A stretch of DNA of 64,000 bases from positions 1,426,001 to 1,490,000 of the forward strand of contig OZ220746.1 of NCBI GenBank assembly GCA_965117025.1, written 5' to 3'. The notes under the pieces are model-generated. The model worked only from the letters and a program-made list of their open reading frames with translations, searched no databases and was not told where the DNA came from. Made by a program: the position numbers and the translations under genes. Position 1 is the first letter of the stretch. The number at the start of each line of letters is the position of its first letter. Positions 54,426-63,355 of the stretch are shown piece by piece. This DNA comes from VXPQ01 sp965117025 (lineage in GTDB: Bacteria > Bacteroidota > Rhodothermia > Rhodothermales > VXPQ01).

Positions 54426-54455
54426 AAACGCTCGGCGCCTAAGCGCCGAGCGTTT
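54426..54455. terminator. Bidirectional terminator between dnaA and a small gene
   Basis: AAACGCTCGGCGC and GCGCCGAGCGTTT are exact 13-bp inverted arms around the loop CTAA. The A/T ends and the convergent gene arrangement fit a rho-independent terminator for both strands. Confidence 0.85.
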
Positions 54456-54465
54456 GTGTTCTCCC

Positions 54466-54660
54466 CTAGTTTTTCTTCAAGACAGGCAAGCCATTGGACG
54501 TCTCAGCAACCTGATAGCCAGCCGGGACGGCATCAAGAGCCCCTTCCTTCGCCTGCTTACCGAAGTAATAAATGGTCTGCTCGCGGCCGTTTTTTAGCGT
54601 GGTCCGCTTGCTGTGGAGATAATAGGTCGTTCCCTTCGAATTGGTGTGCGAGTAGGCCAT
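54466..54660 (-). CDS. Conserved small protein of unknown function
   Basis: 64 residues: MAYSHTNSKGTTYYLHSKRT, a basic stretch, then IYYFGKQAKEGALDAVPAGY and a C-terminal GLPVLKK. The pattern looks like a conserved small family seen in diverse bacteria, with no assigned role; I can offer no function. It converges on dnaA with a shared hairpin and is preceded by 192 bp without a gene. Confidence 0.65.
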   Translation of the reverse strand: MAYSHTNSKGTTYYLHSKRTTLKNGREQTIYYFGKQAKEGALDAVPAGYQVAETSNGLPVLKKN

Positions 54661-54852
54661 GGTGTGTGGGTATAACTTTAGACAGATACGTTGATGGTTC
54701 CGAACAGGCGATCACTGCTGCACAGGACCGCCAAGAGTAACCTGAGCAAGGGTGGAAACTACCTGTAATCTACGAAACTTACTCCTGAAAAGGCAATTAC
54801 GCAAGCGACTCTTGGGAATAGAAGCAAGACAAAGGGAAAAAAGATGTCCCAC

Positions 54853-57800
54853 TTATTCATCCGGCAGGGCCACCTGCTCGCTTGTGTGCAGGTATGATGT
54901 CAGATCCAGCACTTGTTCCTTGGTCAGCGCGCGAAAGAGACCTTCCGGCATGAGCGAATTGGCAGACACCTCTCGCGACTGAATTTCGGACTTCTCGAGA
55001 ACCACGTCCCCACGACCGACAATACGCAACGTCAATTGCCGATCCGTCTCGTTGGAAACGTTTCCAATAAAGGTCCGGCCGTCACGCATGGTGACAATCA
55101 CCATCCTGTAGTCGTCTTGGATCTCTTCGCTGGGGGTCAGCACATTGGAAAGAAGGTACTCGACATCGGTTCGATTCGACCCGGTCAGATCGGGACCGAT
55201 CAGCCCCCCTGAATCATACATAACGTGGCATGCACTGCAGACCAGGTCGTAAAGACGGCGACCATTCGACGGATCCGCGGCGGCAATCGCTTCCGGCGTA
55301 AGCAACGCACGATAGCCCTCGAAGACCTCGTCGTCGTCAGAGAGACTGCCGTCGATGGGGCCCCACACTTCTACAAACCCGCTCCCCACCACACGCCGCA
55401 TCTGCCGCGCGACATACGCCGGCACTTCCTCCCGCGGGATATCGCCGGACTTAATGGCCTCTGTGAGCATCCAGCCATATGTTGGCCGGGACGCCAGCGT
55501 CTCAAGCGCCGTACGCTTCTCGGTGGAGTTGAATGCCGGGTACTCTTCCATCAACACGGCGCCAAGGCTTTCCTGATCATACGTCGCCACGGCTCGAATA
55601 GCATCGATCCGAAATGCAGGATCGCGAATAAGCGCCGGGATCTCGGCAATGAGCCCTTCATGCTGCGTCTCAACAAGGCTGTTCAGTGCGCCGCTGCGGA
55701 GGTCCATATCCAGCGCTTCGTCCCGGAGCACATCAAGAAGCGCTTCCCCTGCACCCGTATCTCCGAAAATCTGCGCAATTTCAATGGCCAACGGGGCCAT
55801 CTCCCCATCTTCCTGCAGCATAACGTACAGGTTATCCCATCCGGGAGGCGATGCCACATCGCCGTACCCCTCCAGTCCATCCCGCATGCCTTGCAGCAGT
55901 TCCTTACGTACTTCGCCATAACGGGAAAGCGCTTCTGTGAGCGGTCCAAGCGCATCCGCATCCACGGTACGCCGCGCAATGAATGTGGTCACAAGGGGAT
56001 GACTACTTCCCGCTGCAAGGGCAAGAGCCCGGTCAGTATCTTCCGCTACAAGCGGTTCCACTCCAAACCAGATCATCTTGGGGATGTTGTGGTCATCGGC
56101 ATCCTCCTCCCGTCCAAGCAAGCCTTCTGCAATGGCCCACCGGTTTTCATGGGGCATTCGCTGTAAGGCGGAAGCCAGATACTTACGCACTACAGGAGCC
56201 GGATCTGTCCCCGCCATATGAGCAAACTGCTCCAGGGCGGCTTCGCTGGGATCCATATCCTCCACAAGCAGCTGAATAGCCCATGCGCGCACATATTCGT
56301 CCTCGTCCCCGAGCGCTTCCAGCAGGCGTTCCTCGTCAAGCAACCCGGTGACATGCAAGGACCACATCCCTCGCAGGCGATAGTCCGGATTCGCATGTGC
56401 GTCAAACTGTGCACGAAGCGCCTCCTGCGCTTCCGCATCAATCGGTCCCTGCACGGCGCGGTGCTGCAGAATGACTCTCGCGCGGCGTGCATGCCAGTCA
56501 CTGGCGCTTGTTTGCAGAGCGGCTAACTGCATATCGGAGAGGTTTTGCAGATCGTCGTAGCGTCCTTCCCATTCCTCCGCAAGCGAGGTTTCAGGAGTGA
56601 TCCGGAAGATCCGTCCTGTATCCTTGTCCAGCACATCGTTTCCACAGATGTCGCCATCATGCCAATCCAGTACATACAGGCCTCCCTCGGGGCCCACTTC
56701 CAGGCTGAAACCGATCCACTGCGCATTGTTAGCCAGCATGAAATCTTCGCCGTGGCTCGCCACATATCCCGATCCCTTGGGAGTAAGGATGTCCGATAGC
56801 ACCGCATGTTCATGAATGTTCGCCATGAATAACCGTCCCTGATGCTCTTCCGGGAAAGCATCCGACTGGTATACCCGAGCGCCTCCGTGCGCCGATCGAT
56901 GGCGGTGATCAACGATGGCGCGAATATCGCTGTATACGTACGGATTGAAATGCTGCCCGCCCTGGCGATGATAAATGCCGCCCTGGATGACATGGAATAC
57001 ATGAGGAATCACACAGGCCGTGATAAAAAATTCGCCCTTGGCGTCATAATCGATACCCCACGGGTTGCTGAAGCCGTGCGCAACCACCTCAAAACGATGC
57101 TGTTGCGGGTGATACCGCCATACCCCCCCGTCTATGTCGATTCCCTCTCCCTCAAGAATATCTTCGGGAAAGGGATCGCCATGTTTGTAGACCTGCTCTC
57201 CGGGGTCCGGTTTGTGAATCTTGGAGGGGGTGGCAAACCCCTCGAGCCCATAGAGCCAGCCGTCCGGTCCCCAATGGAAGCTGTTGAGCGTCTCGTGGCG
57301 ATCCCGGATGCCCCAACCCGTAAGAAGAATTTCGATGTCGTCCACGTCGGCTACATCGTCTCCATCCCGATCCGGAATAAACAAGAGATGGGGAGGCGCA
57401 CCAAGATACACCCCGTCGAATCCAACCGCGATCCCCGATGGAAACGGTATGCCTTCCAGAAACACACTGCGGCGATCGGCTACACCGTCCCGATCCGTGT
57501 CCTCCAGAATGAGAATACGACTATCCCCGGAGTTCGAAAACCCGATCCGGCGGGTTTCATAGTCACGATTTTCAGCGACCCATAGCCGCCCGCGATCATC
57601 CCAGGCAAAGGCCATCGGCTGCGTGATCATCGGCTCGTTTGCCCAGGAATTCACCTTAAAGCCGTCAGGCAGCGTCATGATGTCAACCGCCCGATCCGGC
57701 GTCAGAAATTCCGCCTGGCGGCCTTCCCGCTGCGCCAGACCCCAGAGCGCCACCACAGAATACTGTTCGCCTTCCATACCAATGTATCGCTCCCACTGAT

Positions 57801-58797
57801 TCCGGATTTCGACATCGCTCATCGGGCCGGTGTAAAACACGAGCTGATGCCGTATGACTTCCGTCTCTCCTTCCGGAATCGTCCAATCTCCGAGCCGGGC
57901 CCGGACCGGACCCACGCCCAACTGTCCGTCCACACGCCATGGATGCGGGAATCCCTCGTTATCGGGGTGATCAAAAATCGCCACGTGCGCCATATCGTCA
58001 CGTCCTTCGACTTTCATACCCACATCCAGCCACATGGCGCGCTGGCCTTCGGCCGCCCGATCACGCTGCCGTGCCGCATTCACGGCCGAACCCTCTATAC
58101 CCCGAGTCCACGGCATCCGCAGAAAGAGGCCGCCGTAAGCGAATTCCCCGATCGTAACATCCGTCTTCGCCTCCCCGCTCCACTCGAGATCAAGAAAATA
58201 TCGACCGTCTTCTTCGGTCATGGACCAGACCTGCGTCTCGGTAAGCACGGTTTCTCCTTTTTCATCAAGCAGATCGTAGACGGTTCTCCAACTGACCTGA
58301 GCGCCCTGCTCCGTCAACACGTCCACGGAAACCCGCCGCCAGTATGTCCCCTCGGGATGATGGAAATAATCCCGCCCGTTGACGCGTGTAAACCCCCAGT
58401 AAAGACCCGTCTGGTGGGGATGATGCCCCGGACTGTACTCCGTAAAGATGCCTTGACCGTCCGGCGCATTGATGGGATGGAGAAACGGACGGTGATCCGG
58501 TTTGGCCTGCACCGTCACCAGGGTATCCTCGCCTCCCGCTCTGAACACGGAAAGACTCGAACCGTCCGCAGCCTTCCTGATGACAAGATCCGTCGCCAAG
58601 CGCTCCGAAGAGTGCGTCCATGACGCAATATCTGTGGAATGCTGCACCGCCGAAGCAAGCGGATCCTCCGTGGCGCCGGGTTCATCAGGACCATGCAAAA
58701 AGGCAAAACCCATTAAAAAGGCAAAACCTGCAAAAAGCGAAACCATCCACGTGATATGCTTCGCCTTGTTACCGGGGTAGTGTAGACTGCCGTTCAT
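54853..58797 (-). CDS. PmoA-like/PVC-type heme dehydrogenase fusion with HEAT repeats and cytochrome c
   Basis: 1314 residues. N-terminal signal/TM at about 15-37. A PmoA-like domain (DUF6807-type, about 60-350) includes IFTEYSPGHHPHQTGLYWGF. A beta-propeller typical of PVC membrane-bound dehydrogenases (about 370-750) begins with LPDGFKVNSWANEP and contains DRDGVADRRS and LHFGPDGWLYGLEGF-like blocks. HEAT-like repeats cover about 790-1150. A C-terminal cytochrome c domain carries one CxxCH in CSACHVMYDS near residue 1187, with GLIGPDLTGS. Such proteins are proposed to oxidise periplasmic sugars or alcohols with a heme relay; the PmoA-like domain usually stands alone. It follows the DUF455 gene in the minus-strand run. 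Confidence 0.88.
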   Translation of the reverse strand: MNGSLHYPGNKAKHITWMVSLFAGFAFLMGFAFLHGPDEPGATEDPLASAVQHSTDIASWTHSSERLATDLVIRKAADGSSLSVFRAGGEDTLVTVQAKPDHRPFLHPINAPDGQGIFTEYSPGHHPHQTGLYWGFTRVNGRDYFHHPEGTYWRRVSVDVLTEQGAQVSWRTVYDLLDEKGETVLTETQVWSMTEEDGRYFLDLEWSGEAKTDVTIGEFAYGGLFLRMPWTRGIEGSAVNAARQRDRAAEGQRAMWLDVGMKVEGRDDMAHVAIFDHPDNEGFPHPWRVDGQLGVGPVRARLGDWTIPEGETEVIRHQLVFYTGPMSDVEIRNQWERYIGMEGEQYSVVALWGLAQREGRQAEFLTPDRAVDIMTLPDGFKVNSWANEPMITQPMAFAWDDRGRLWVAENRDYETRRIGFSNSGDSRILILEDTDRDGVADRRSVFLEGIPFPSGIAVGFDGVYLGAPPHLLFIPDRDGDDVADVDDIEILLTGWGIRDRHETLNSFHWGPDGWLYGLEGFATPSKIHKPDPGEQVYKHGDPFPEDILEGEGIDIDGGVWRYHPQQHRFEVVAHGFSNPWGIDYDAKGEFFITACVIPHVFHVIQGGIYHRQGGQHFNPYVYSDIRAIVDHRHRSAHGGARVYQSDAFPEEHQGRLFMANIHEHAVLSDILTPKGSGYVASHGEDFMLANNAQWIGFSLEVGPEGGLYVLDWHDGDICGNDVLDKDTGRIFRITPETSLAEEWEGRYDDLQNLSDMQLAALQTSASDWHARRARVILQHRAVQGPIDAEAQEALRAQFDAHANPDYRLRGMWSLHVTGLLDEERLLEALGDEDEYVRAWAIQLLVEDMDPSEAALEQFAHMAGTDPAPVVRKYLASALQRMPHENRWAIAEGLLGREEDADDHNIPKMIWFGVEPLVAEDTDRALALAAGSSHPLVTTFIARRTVDADALGPLTEALSRYGEVRKELLQGMRDGLEGYGDVASPPGWDNLYVMLQEDGEMAPLAIEIAQIFGDTGAGEALLDVLRDEALDMDLRSGALNSLVETQHEGLIAEIPALIRDPAFRIDAIRAVATYDQESLGAVLMEEYPAFNSTEKRTALETLASRPTYGWMLTEAIKSGDIPREEVPAYVARQMRRVVGSGFVEVWGPIDGSLSDDDEVFEGYRALLTPEAIAAADPSNGRRLYDLVCSACHVMYDSGGLIGPDLTGSNRTDVEYLLSNVLTPSEEIQDDYRMVIVTMRDGRTFIGNVSNETDRQLTLRIVGRGDVVLEKSEIQSREVSANSLMPEGLFRALTKEQVLDLTSYLHTSEQVALPDE

Positions 58798-58869
58798 GTT
58801 TTCCGGGGGTATATTTCATGAGTGGGTCATGGGGGATGCGCACTGGAGATAACCGCCAGGCGCTCTCGT

Positions 58870-60171
58870 TCAAGCATGTAGCAGGCATTCAGCCTTCGTA
58901 ATCATGGCTTCGGCCAATCTGTGAATATCTTCTTTTTCCGCCTCCGTTGCATCTTCTATCTCGCGCAGCACCAGATTTTCACAGCGCGCACGGAGCGCTG
59001 GAATGTCCGGTATACGATCCGGGTGCTTCCTGGCAAGGGCCTGGAGCCATACCTTGCCATAATGTGCGTGTATCGTTTCGTCGGCCCAGTCAAAATCCAT
59101 ATCGTGCTGGCTCACGCGATCCTGATAGCTCCCGAACATATCTCGCCGTTGCACCTTCTTGCCGATATTTTTGGCCTCGAAATGATGTAGCATCCCCAGG
59201 CGTACAGCGGGATCCTCCCCGCCCGTGCTCTCATAAAGGTAACTTCCCAGAGGGATTTCCGATACATCGAACCCCCAGGCACGCAATCGTTCGAGCCCCA
59301 TCCGCGTATGCCGGGCTTCGTCATACGTCCACCGGGCCGTATCCCGGATGTATTCCCAGCCCAGTTCGTCTGCAAAGGCATGCAGAATAGCCCCTGCCGT
59401 CTCAACAGCCCAGACCTCATTCACATGACTTATGGCGCTTCGCAGCTGCATGCGCACTCCTTCTCCATAGTCAAAGGTGGAATCAACAATGTCCGGCCAG
59501 TAATACCTTGTGAGATGGAAACGGGGGTCGCGCGCAGGTCTGTCCGTCTGTCTGAAAGGCCGCCTCCCGGTCAACACGGGAGAGGTTGCCGGGGTGGGCA
59601 CATCGAACGAAATGCCCCCGGCGGCCTTGAGCCAGCCCGAGAGCGCCTCCACCCAGGTTTCCGCTTCTTCTCTGCGTTGCGGCGCCTCGGCGAACATCTC
59701 TTCGGCGGCATCCGCCAGCCATTCCGCCTGTGCCGCTTTCTCCGCCGCCGCGATGCGAACATGCCTTTGTATAGGTCCCTGGGATAGTTCGTCCGCCTCC
59801 TCGGCAAAGGCGCGATAGCAATCGCGGAGCGCAGGCTTGAATACACGCGCCAGAGACCATATAAACGCCTCCGGTCCCGGCGCATCGATCGCCGCCTCGA
59901 AAACATCGATAAGCGGCGCATCGTCGCCAATCTCCAGAATGCGGCTCGGAAATTTCAGTTCGAATATCCGCTCACGAAACTGGTCTGCAATCAGACTGTC
60001 TTCCCATAAGCAGCGCGGCAGGGTGGTCTTGACCTCAAACGACGCAATGGACGGGAGCCAACCTGCTTGCGCAATAATGAGCGCGCGCTCGCAAAAGAAC
60101 AGGCGTTTCAGTATACGAGCCGAGTCGACCCGCAGCCATTGGCCACGCTTATGATTTCCGGACAGATACAC
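58870..60171 (-). CDS. DUF455 family ferritin-like protein
   Basis: 433 residues. The ferritin-like core is readable around SHVNEVWAVETAGAILHAF and TYDEARHTRMGLERL (DEARH), with a further Glu/His set near MLHHFEAKNIGKKVQRR; these could bind a di-iron centre. Function is unassigned. The frame starts with GTG at 60171 and has no better ATG. It lies between the glycosidase-like gene and the heme dehydrogenase fusion. Confidence 0.7.
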   Translation of the reverse strand: MYLSGNHKRGQWLRVDSARILKRLFFCERALIIAQAGWLPSIASFEVKTTLPRCLWEDSLIADQFRERIFELKFPSRILEIGDDAPLIDVFEAAIDAPGPEAFIWSLARVFKPALRDCYRAFAEEADELSQGPIQRHVRIAAAEKAAQAEWLADAAEEMFAEAPQRREEAETWVEALSGWLKAAGGISFDVPTPATSPVLTGRRPFRQTDRPARDPRFHLTRYYWPDIVDSTFDYGEGVRMQLRSAISHVNEVWAVETAGAILHAFADELGWEYIRDTARWTYDEARHTRMGLERLRAWGFDVSEIPLGSYLYESTGGEDPAVRLGMLHHFEAKNIGKKVQRRDMFGSYQDRVSQHDMDFDWADETIHAHYGKVWLQALARKHPDRIPDIPALRARCENLVLREIEDATEAEKEDIHRLAEAMITKAECLLHA

Positions 60172-60210
60172 GCTCGCTTATGTTTTCTCCAAGGAGATGG
60201 GGAGTCTTTC

Positions 60211-62433
60211 TCAATAAGAATCGACATCGAACTGTTTCCAACCCGTATCCACGATGACTGCGTCCTTCACCACGCCATGCTGCATCAGTTTGACCAGCAC
60301 TTTGTAGGGGAAATCAAGGTTCAGATCGCTCAGACCGACCGAGCCGCCGGAACCGGACAGTTCAAGGCGATGCTCTTCCATCATCGTCAGGTTGTCCACC
60401 GTGTTGATATGAATGACGCTCTCGTCCAACGAATGTCGCACATCGACATGCAGGGAATCTCCTTGCCGTAAAACACGCAGGTTTGCCGGCATGCCGACCA
60501 CGACAGCCATGTCGTCAGCAAGTTCTTCGGGCATAATCAACTGTGTCTTATCCGCAACGCGACGGGAAAGGATGGGCTGATGATTCCACACATCCACGTA
60601 CCGCCAATCTTCCGGGTGATCCACTTCCATGAATGGTCCAAGGACCCGGCGGGGATCCATGCGGGAGGCCGCGGAATGTCGGGACACATAGGCGGGATAC
60701 ACAGCCTTCTCATCCGAGACAAACGCATTCACAAACAGATCGGGGTGTAAAGCGGGTATAAGCGGCTCCGGATTATCCGTCAGGTAACCATCCCGATGCT
60801 CGTGGATAATCCGGCTGTAGCGACTGATCATGATCCGCTCATCCCATGGATACCGGTTGATCTCCCCGAAAATATCCTCCCATACGATGAATCCCGTGCC
60901 GTTGAACAAGGCATTGAGAATCAGTTCGCGCCGTTCCCTGGCGCTGCGATTGATATTATGTACGTTATGCTCGGGTAGAATGAAGCGGAACAGATCCACA
61001 TTGGGCATCTTGTTGGTGGCGGCGCCCTGTTGATTCCAGCTACCCGTCACGAGTTCAGCGTCCGCCAGGACCGGGCGCCCTTCGCTCACGAACACGTTCT
61101 CCGGGTTTACGGCGTCGAGCGCTTCCCGAAAAGCAATGTCGGAGTCACGCATCGTATCAAGAAATACGCCATCCGCGCCGATGGCTTCGGCAATGCGCGC
61201 TTCCTCCGTGAAATGATTCTGGCCCTTGCGCATGATGTCCCAGGGCTTGTACGGAATGAATACCTGCACATCGCGCAGGTGGGCGCGTTCCACCATTTCA
61301 CGTAACCCCTCGAGTCCTCCCGGAAGGTCCTCGTACATCGCGAACTGGTCACGGTCATCAATGCCCATCCGGGGATAATCGTGCCAGAGAAGCATGTAAT
61401 CGTAGCCCCCGAAATTCGCCTCCCCCTCGTCAAGAAATTCGTCGATTCGGAAGCGGTTTTCCTCGAAATCATAGATGTCCCTTCCGTATAGAAACGTAAA
61501 ATGAGAAACAAAGCGCTGCCGGTATCGCTCCTGCACAGGCCGCTTGTAATAGGTAAAATCAAAGTTGTCGCGAATGTATTTCTTGAAAACCCGAAAGGCC
61601 TCATGCCAATCGCCTTCGTGCGGCGCAATGCGCCCATCCATCACCCGCGCCTCATTCTGAGGGGCCTGATCCAGCAAAAACGTATGGTTGACGTATTCCT
61701 CCTTGGTATCGAAATCCCATTCGAGTACAGAGTCGAGCATGTGAAAATAGACCCCGGTACCCGTCTCATCGCTGTACACATCGATGGGCATTTTAGGATC
61801 GGTACCGCGGGTAAAGTAAAACACGAAATCGTCCGGGCTATCGATACAGAAGAATCTGTCCTGCGTCGGAATCAGATAATGTCTTCCTTCATCCGGACCT
61901 ATAGCGATATCCTGCATCAATGGGAAACGAATCAAGCCCTGGACGGGCTGGACCTCGCGGTAATCCACGCCGGCTGTGGAGTTATTTTTGACATCAGCCG
62001 TCCATCCCAGTTCGACCCCATCGCCCAACGTGAACTGCTGCGTCACGATAAAAGTGTTCTCCACATAACTCGAGCGATGACGGGTTATAATGCCGACATG
62101 CCCTTCCATCTCTACTTCTTCGAGGGTCAATATATCATACCCCACATCATTAAATGGCCAGGGCTGGCGCACCGATACGAACGCCAGCGGGTCATTGCCC
62201 GCCATCAGGTCTATGCCGCTTCCTTTGTCGATCAGTTCAGCCAGGCGCACTCCGCGATCAAGGGCAAGCACGTAGCGCACATGGTCATTCTCCATGACCA
62301 CATGCCGGGGATTTTCGCGATTCGGAAGGTATTCTATTTCGGCATCCGCAAACGTTGCGGTCGGAATGCTCATGGAAAGCAGTAGTATGCCGGACAGCAC
62401 GGAGAAGCTCTTTTGAAGTATTCCGGTATTCAT
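60211..62433 (-). CDS. Secreted glycoside hydrolase-like TIM-barrel protein
   Basis: 740 residues. A signal peptide (about 1-30, ending TATFADA), an N-terminal beta-sandwich (about 30-280), then a TIM-barrel-like part with FGGYDYMLLWHDYP, VFIPYKPWDIM, GADGVFLDTM and a following RDSDI, and a C-terminal beta domain. The layout resembles glycosidases of the GH36-like/DUF6259 group; the catalytic acid is not assigned. The two neighbouring minus-strand genes suggest a carbohydrate unit. Start ATG at 62433. Confidence 0.62.
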   Translation of the reverse strand: MNTGILQKSFSVLSGILLLSMSIPTATFADAEIEYLPNRENPRHVVMENDHVRYVLALDRGVRLAELIDKGSGIDLMAGNDPLAFVSVRQPWPFNDVGYDILTLEEVEMEGHVGIITRHRSSYVENTFIVTQQFTLGDGVELGWTADVKNNSTAGVDYREVQPVQGLIRFPLMQDIAIGPDEGRHYLIPTQDRFFCIDSPDDFVFYFTRGTDPKMPIDVYSDETGTGVYFHMLDSVLEWDFDTKEEYVNHTFLLDQAPQNEARVMDGRIAPHEGDWHEAFRVFKKYIRDNFDFTYYKRPVQERYRQRFVSHFTFLYGRDIYDFEENRFRIDEFLDEGEANFGGYDYMLLWHDYPRMGIDDRDQFAMYEDLPGGLEGLREMVERAHLRDVQVFIPYKPWDIMRKGQNHFTEEARIAEAIGADGVFLDTMRDSDIAFREALDAVNPENVFVSEGRPVLADAELVTGSWNQQGAATNKMPNVDLFRFILPEHNVHNINRSARERRELILNALFNGTGFIVWEDIFGEINRYPWDERIMISRYSRIIHEHRDGYLTDNPEPLIPALHPDLFVNAFVSDEKAVYPAYVSRHSAASRMDPRRVLGPFMEVDHPEDWRYVDVWNHQPILSRRVADKTQLIMPEELADDMAVVVGMPANLRVLRQGDSLHVDVRHSLDESVIHINTVDNLTMMEEHRLELSGSGGSVGLSDLNLDFPYKVLVKLMQHGVVKDAVIVDTGWKQFDVDSY

Positions 62434-62487
62434 GACAGGCTTGGACAGTGCAGTGTTGACAGAAGAATATGAAAGGGGGGCATCGGA

Positions 62488-63330
62488 TCAGGAGACATCC
62501 GTCACACACCGGAAACCGATCGTGGGCGTCCGGTTGAGCGCTGGCGTCATGTGCCAGAATTTTGTGCGCTGGTAAACAGCTACGGGGCCTCCCTGCATAT
62601 ACCAGAGACTTCCCTTCGCATGAAAGTAGCTGCCCCCGCGCAACCACGAATATTCGTGGTACCCATCCGTCTGCCAGGAATCGGTCCATTCCCATACGTT
62701 ACCGGCCATATCCAGTACGCCGTACGGACTTGCGCCATCCGGAAAACTACCGACCGGGAGCGTCCCCTCGGAATCGGTATTCGCTTTCTGCGGATCGAAC
62801 ACTCCCCCCCAGGGCCATGTCCGTCCGTCCATTCCCTGGGCAGCCTTCTGCCACTCCGCCTCCGTCGGCAATCGTTTGCCCGCCCATTCGGCATAGGCCC
62901 GGGCATCCTCCAGAGACACCCAGACCACCGGATGATCGGCCAGACCGGACGGGTAGGACCCGTCCGTCCAATGCTTCAGGAAGTTTTCAGGCCAGACAGG
63001 CTGGTAGCCGGTGGCATCCAGAAATGCCTTGTAATCACGGTTTGTGACTTCCGTCCGGTCGATATAGTACGCCGGAAGATGCAGCGTGCTCGTGCTGCGA
63101 TACCGGTATCCAAGTGCATCCACAATGAGCGTATCGTTTGTCAACCCTTCACGCCACCGGTATTCGACCTGCATATGAAAAACGCCTTCCGGAATCTCCA
63201 CCATACCTTCAGGCGGCAGAGAAAGCTCTTGTACGGCGCCGGTATCCCGGTGCGTCGCAGTGAAAACACCCGCCGCCAGACAACAGAACGCGGCCACGGG
63301 CAGAAAAAACCTTGCTGTATAACGCATCAT
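62488..63330 (-). CDS. SUMF1/formylglycine-generating enzyme-like secreted protein
   Basis: 280 residues. Signal peptide (about 1-22, VAAFCCLAAGVFTA) followed by the SUMF1 fold: YIDRTEVTNRDYKAFLD, GKRLPTEAEWQKAA, GVLDMAGNVWEWTDSW and TPTIGFRCVTD. True FGE uses two active-site Cys in the SYxxCxxxC segment; here the equivalent region RGGSYFHAKGSLWYMQGG has none, so copper-dependent formylglycine formation is unlikely. It may be a SUMF1-domain lectin-like or structural protein. Follows the RhaT-like gene by 25 bp. Confidence 0.82.
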   Translation of the reverse strand: MMRYTARFFLPVAAFCCLAAGVFTATHRDTGAVQELSLPPEGMVEIPEGVFHMQVEYRWREGLTNDTLIVDALGYRYRSTSTLHLPAYYIDRTEVTNRDYKAFLDATGYQPVWPENFLKHWTDGSYPSGLADHPVVWVSLEDARAYAEWAGKRLPTEAEWQKAAQGMDGRTWPWGGVFDPQKANTDSEGTLPVGSFPDGASPYGVLDMAGNVWEWTDSWQTDGYHEYSWLRGGSYFHAKGSLWYMQGGPVAVYQRTKFWHMTPALNRTPTIGFRCVTDVS

Positions 63331-63355
63331 GATCTCGTGAAAGCTGACCCAGAGA

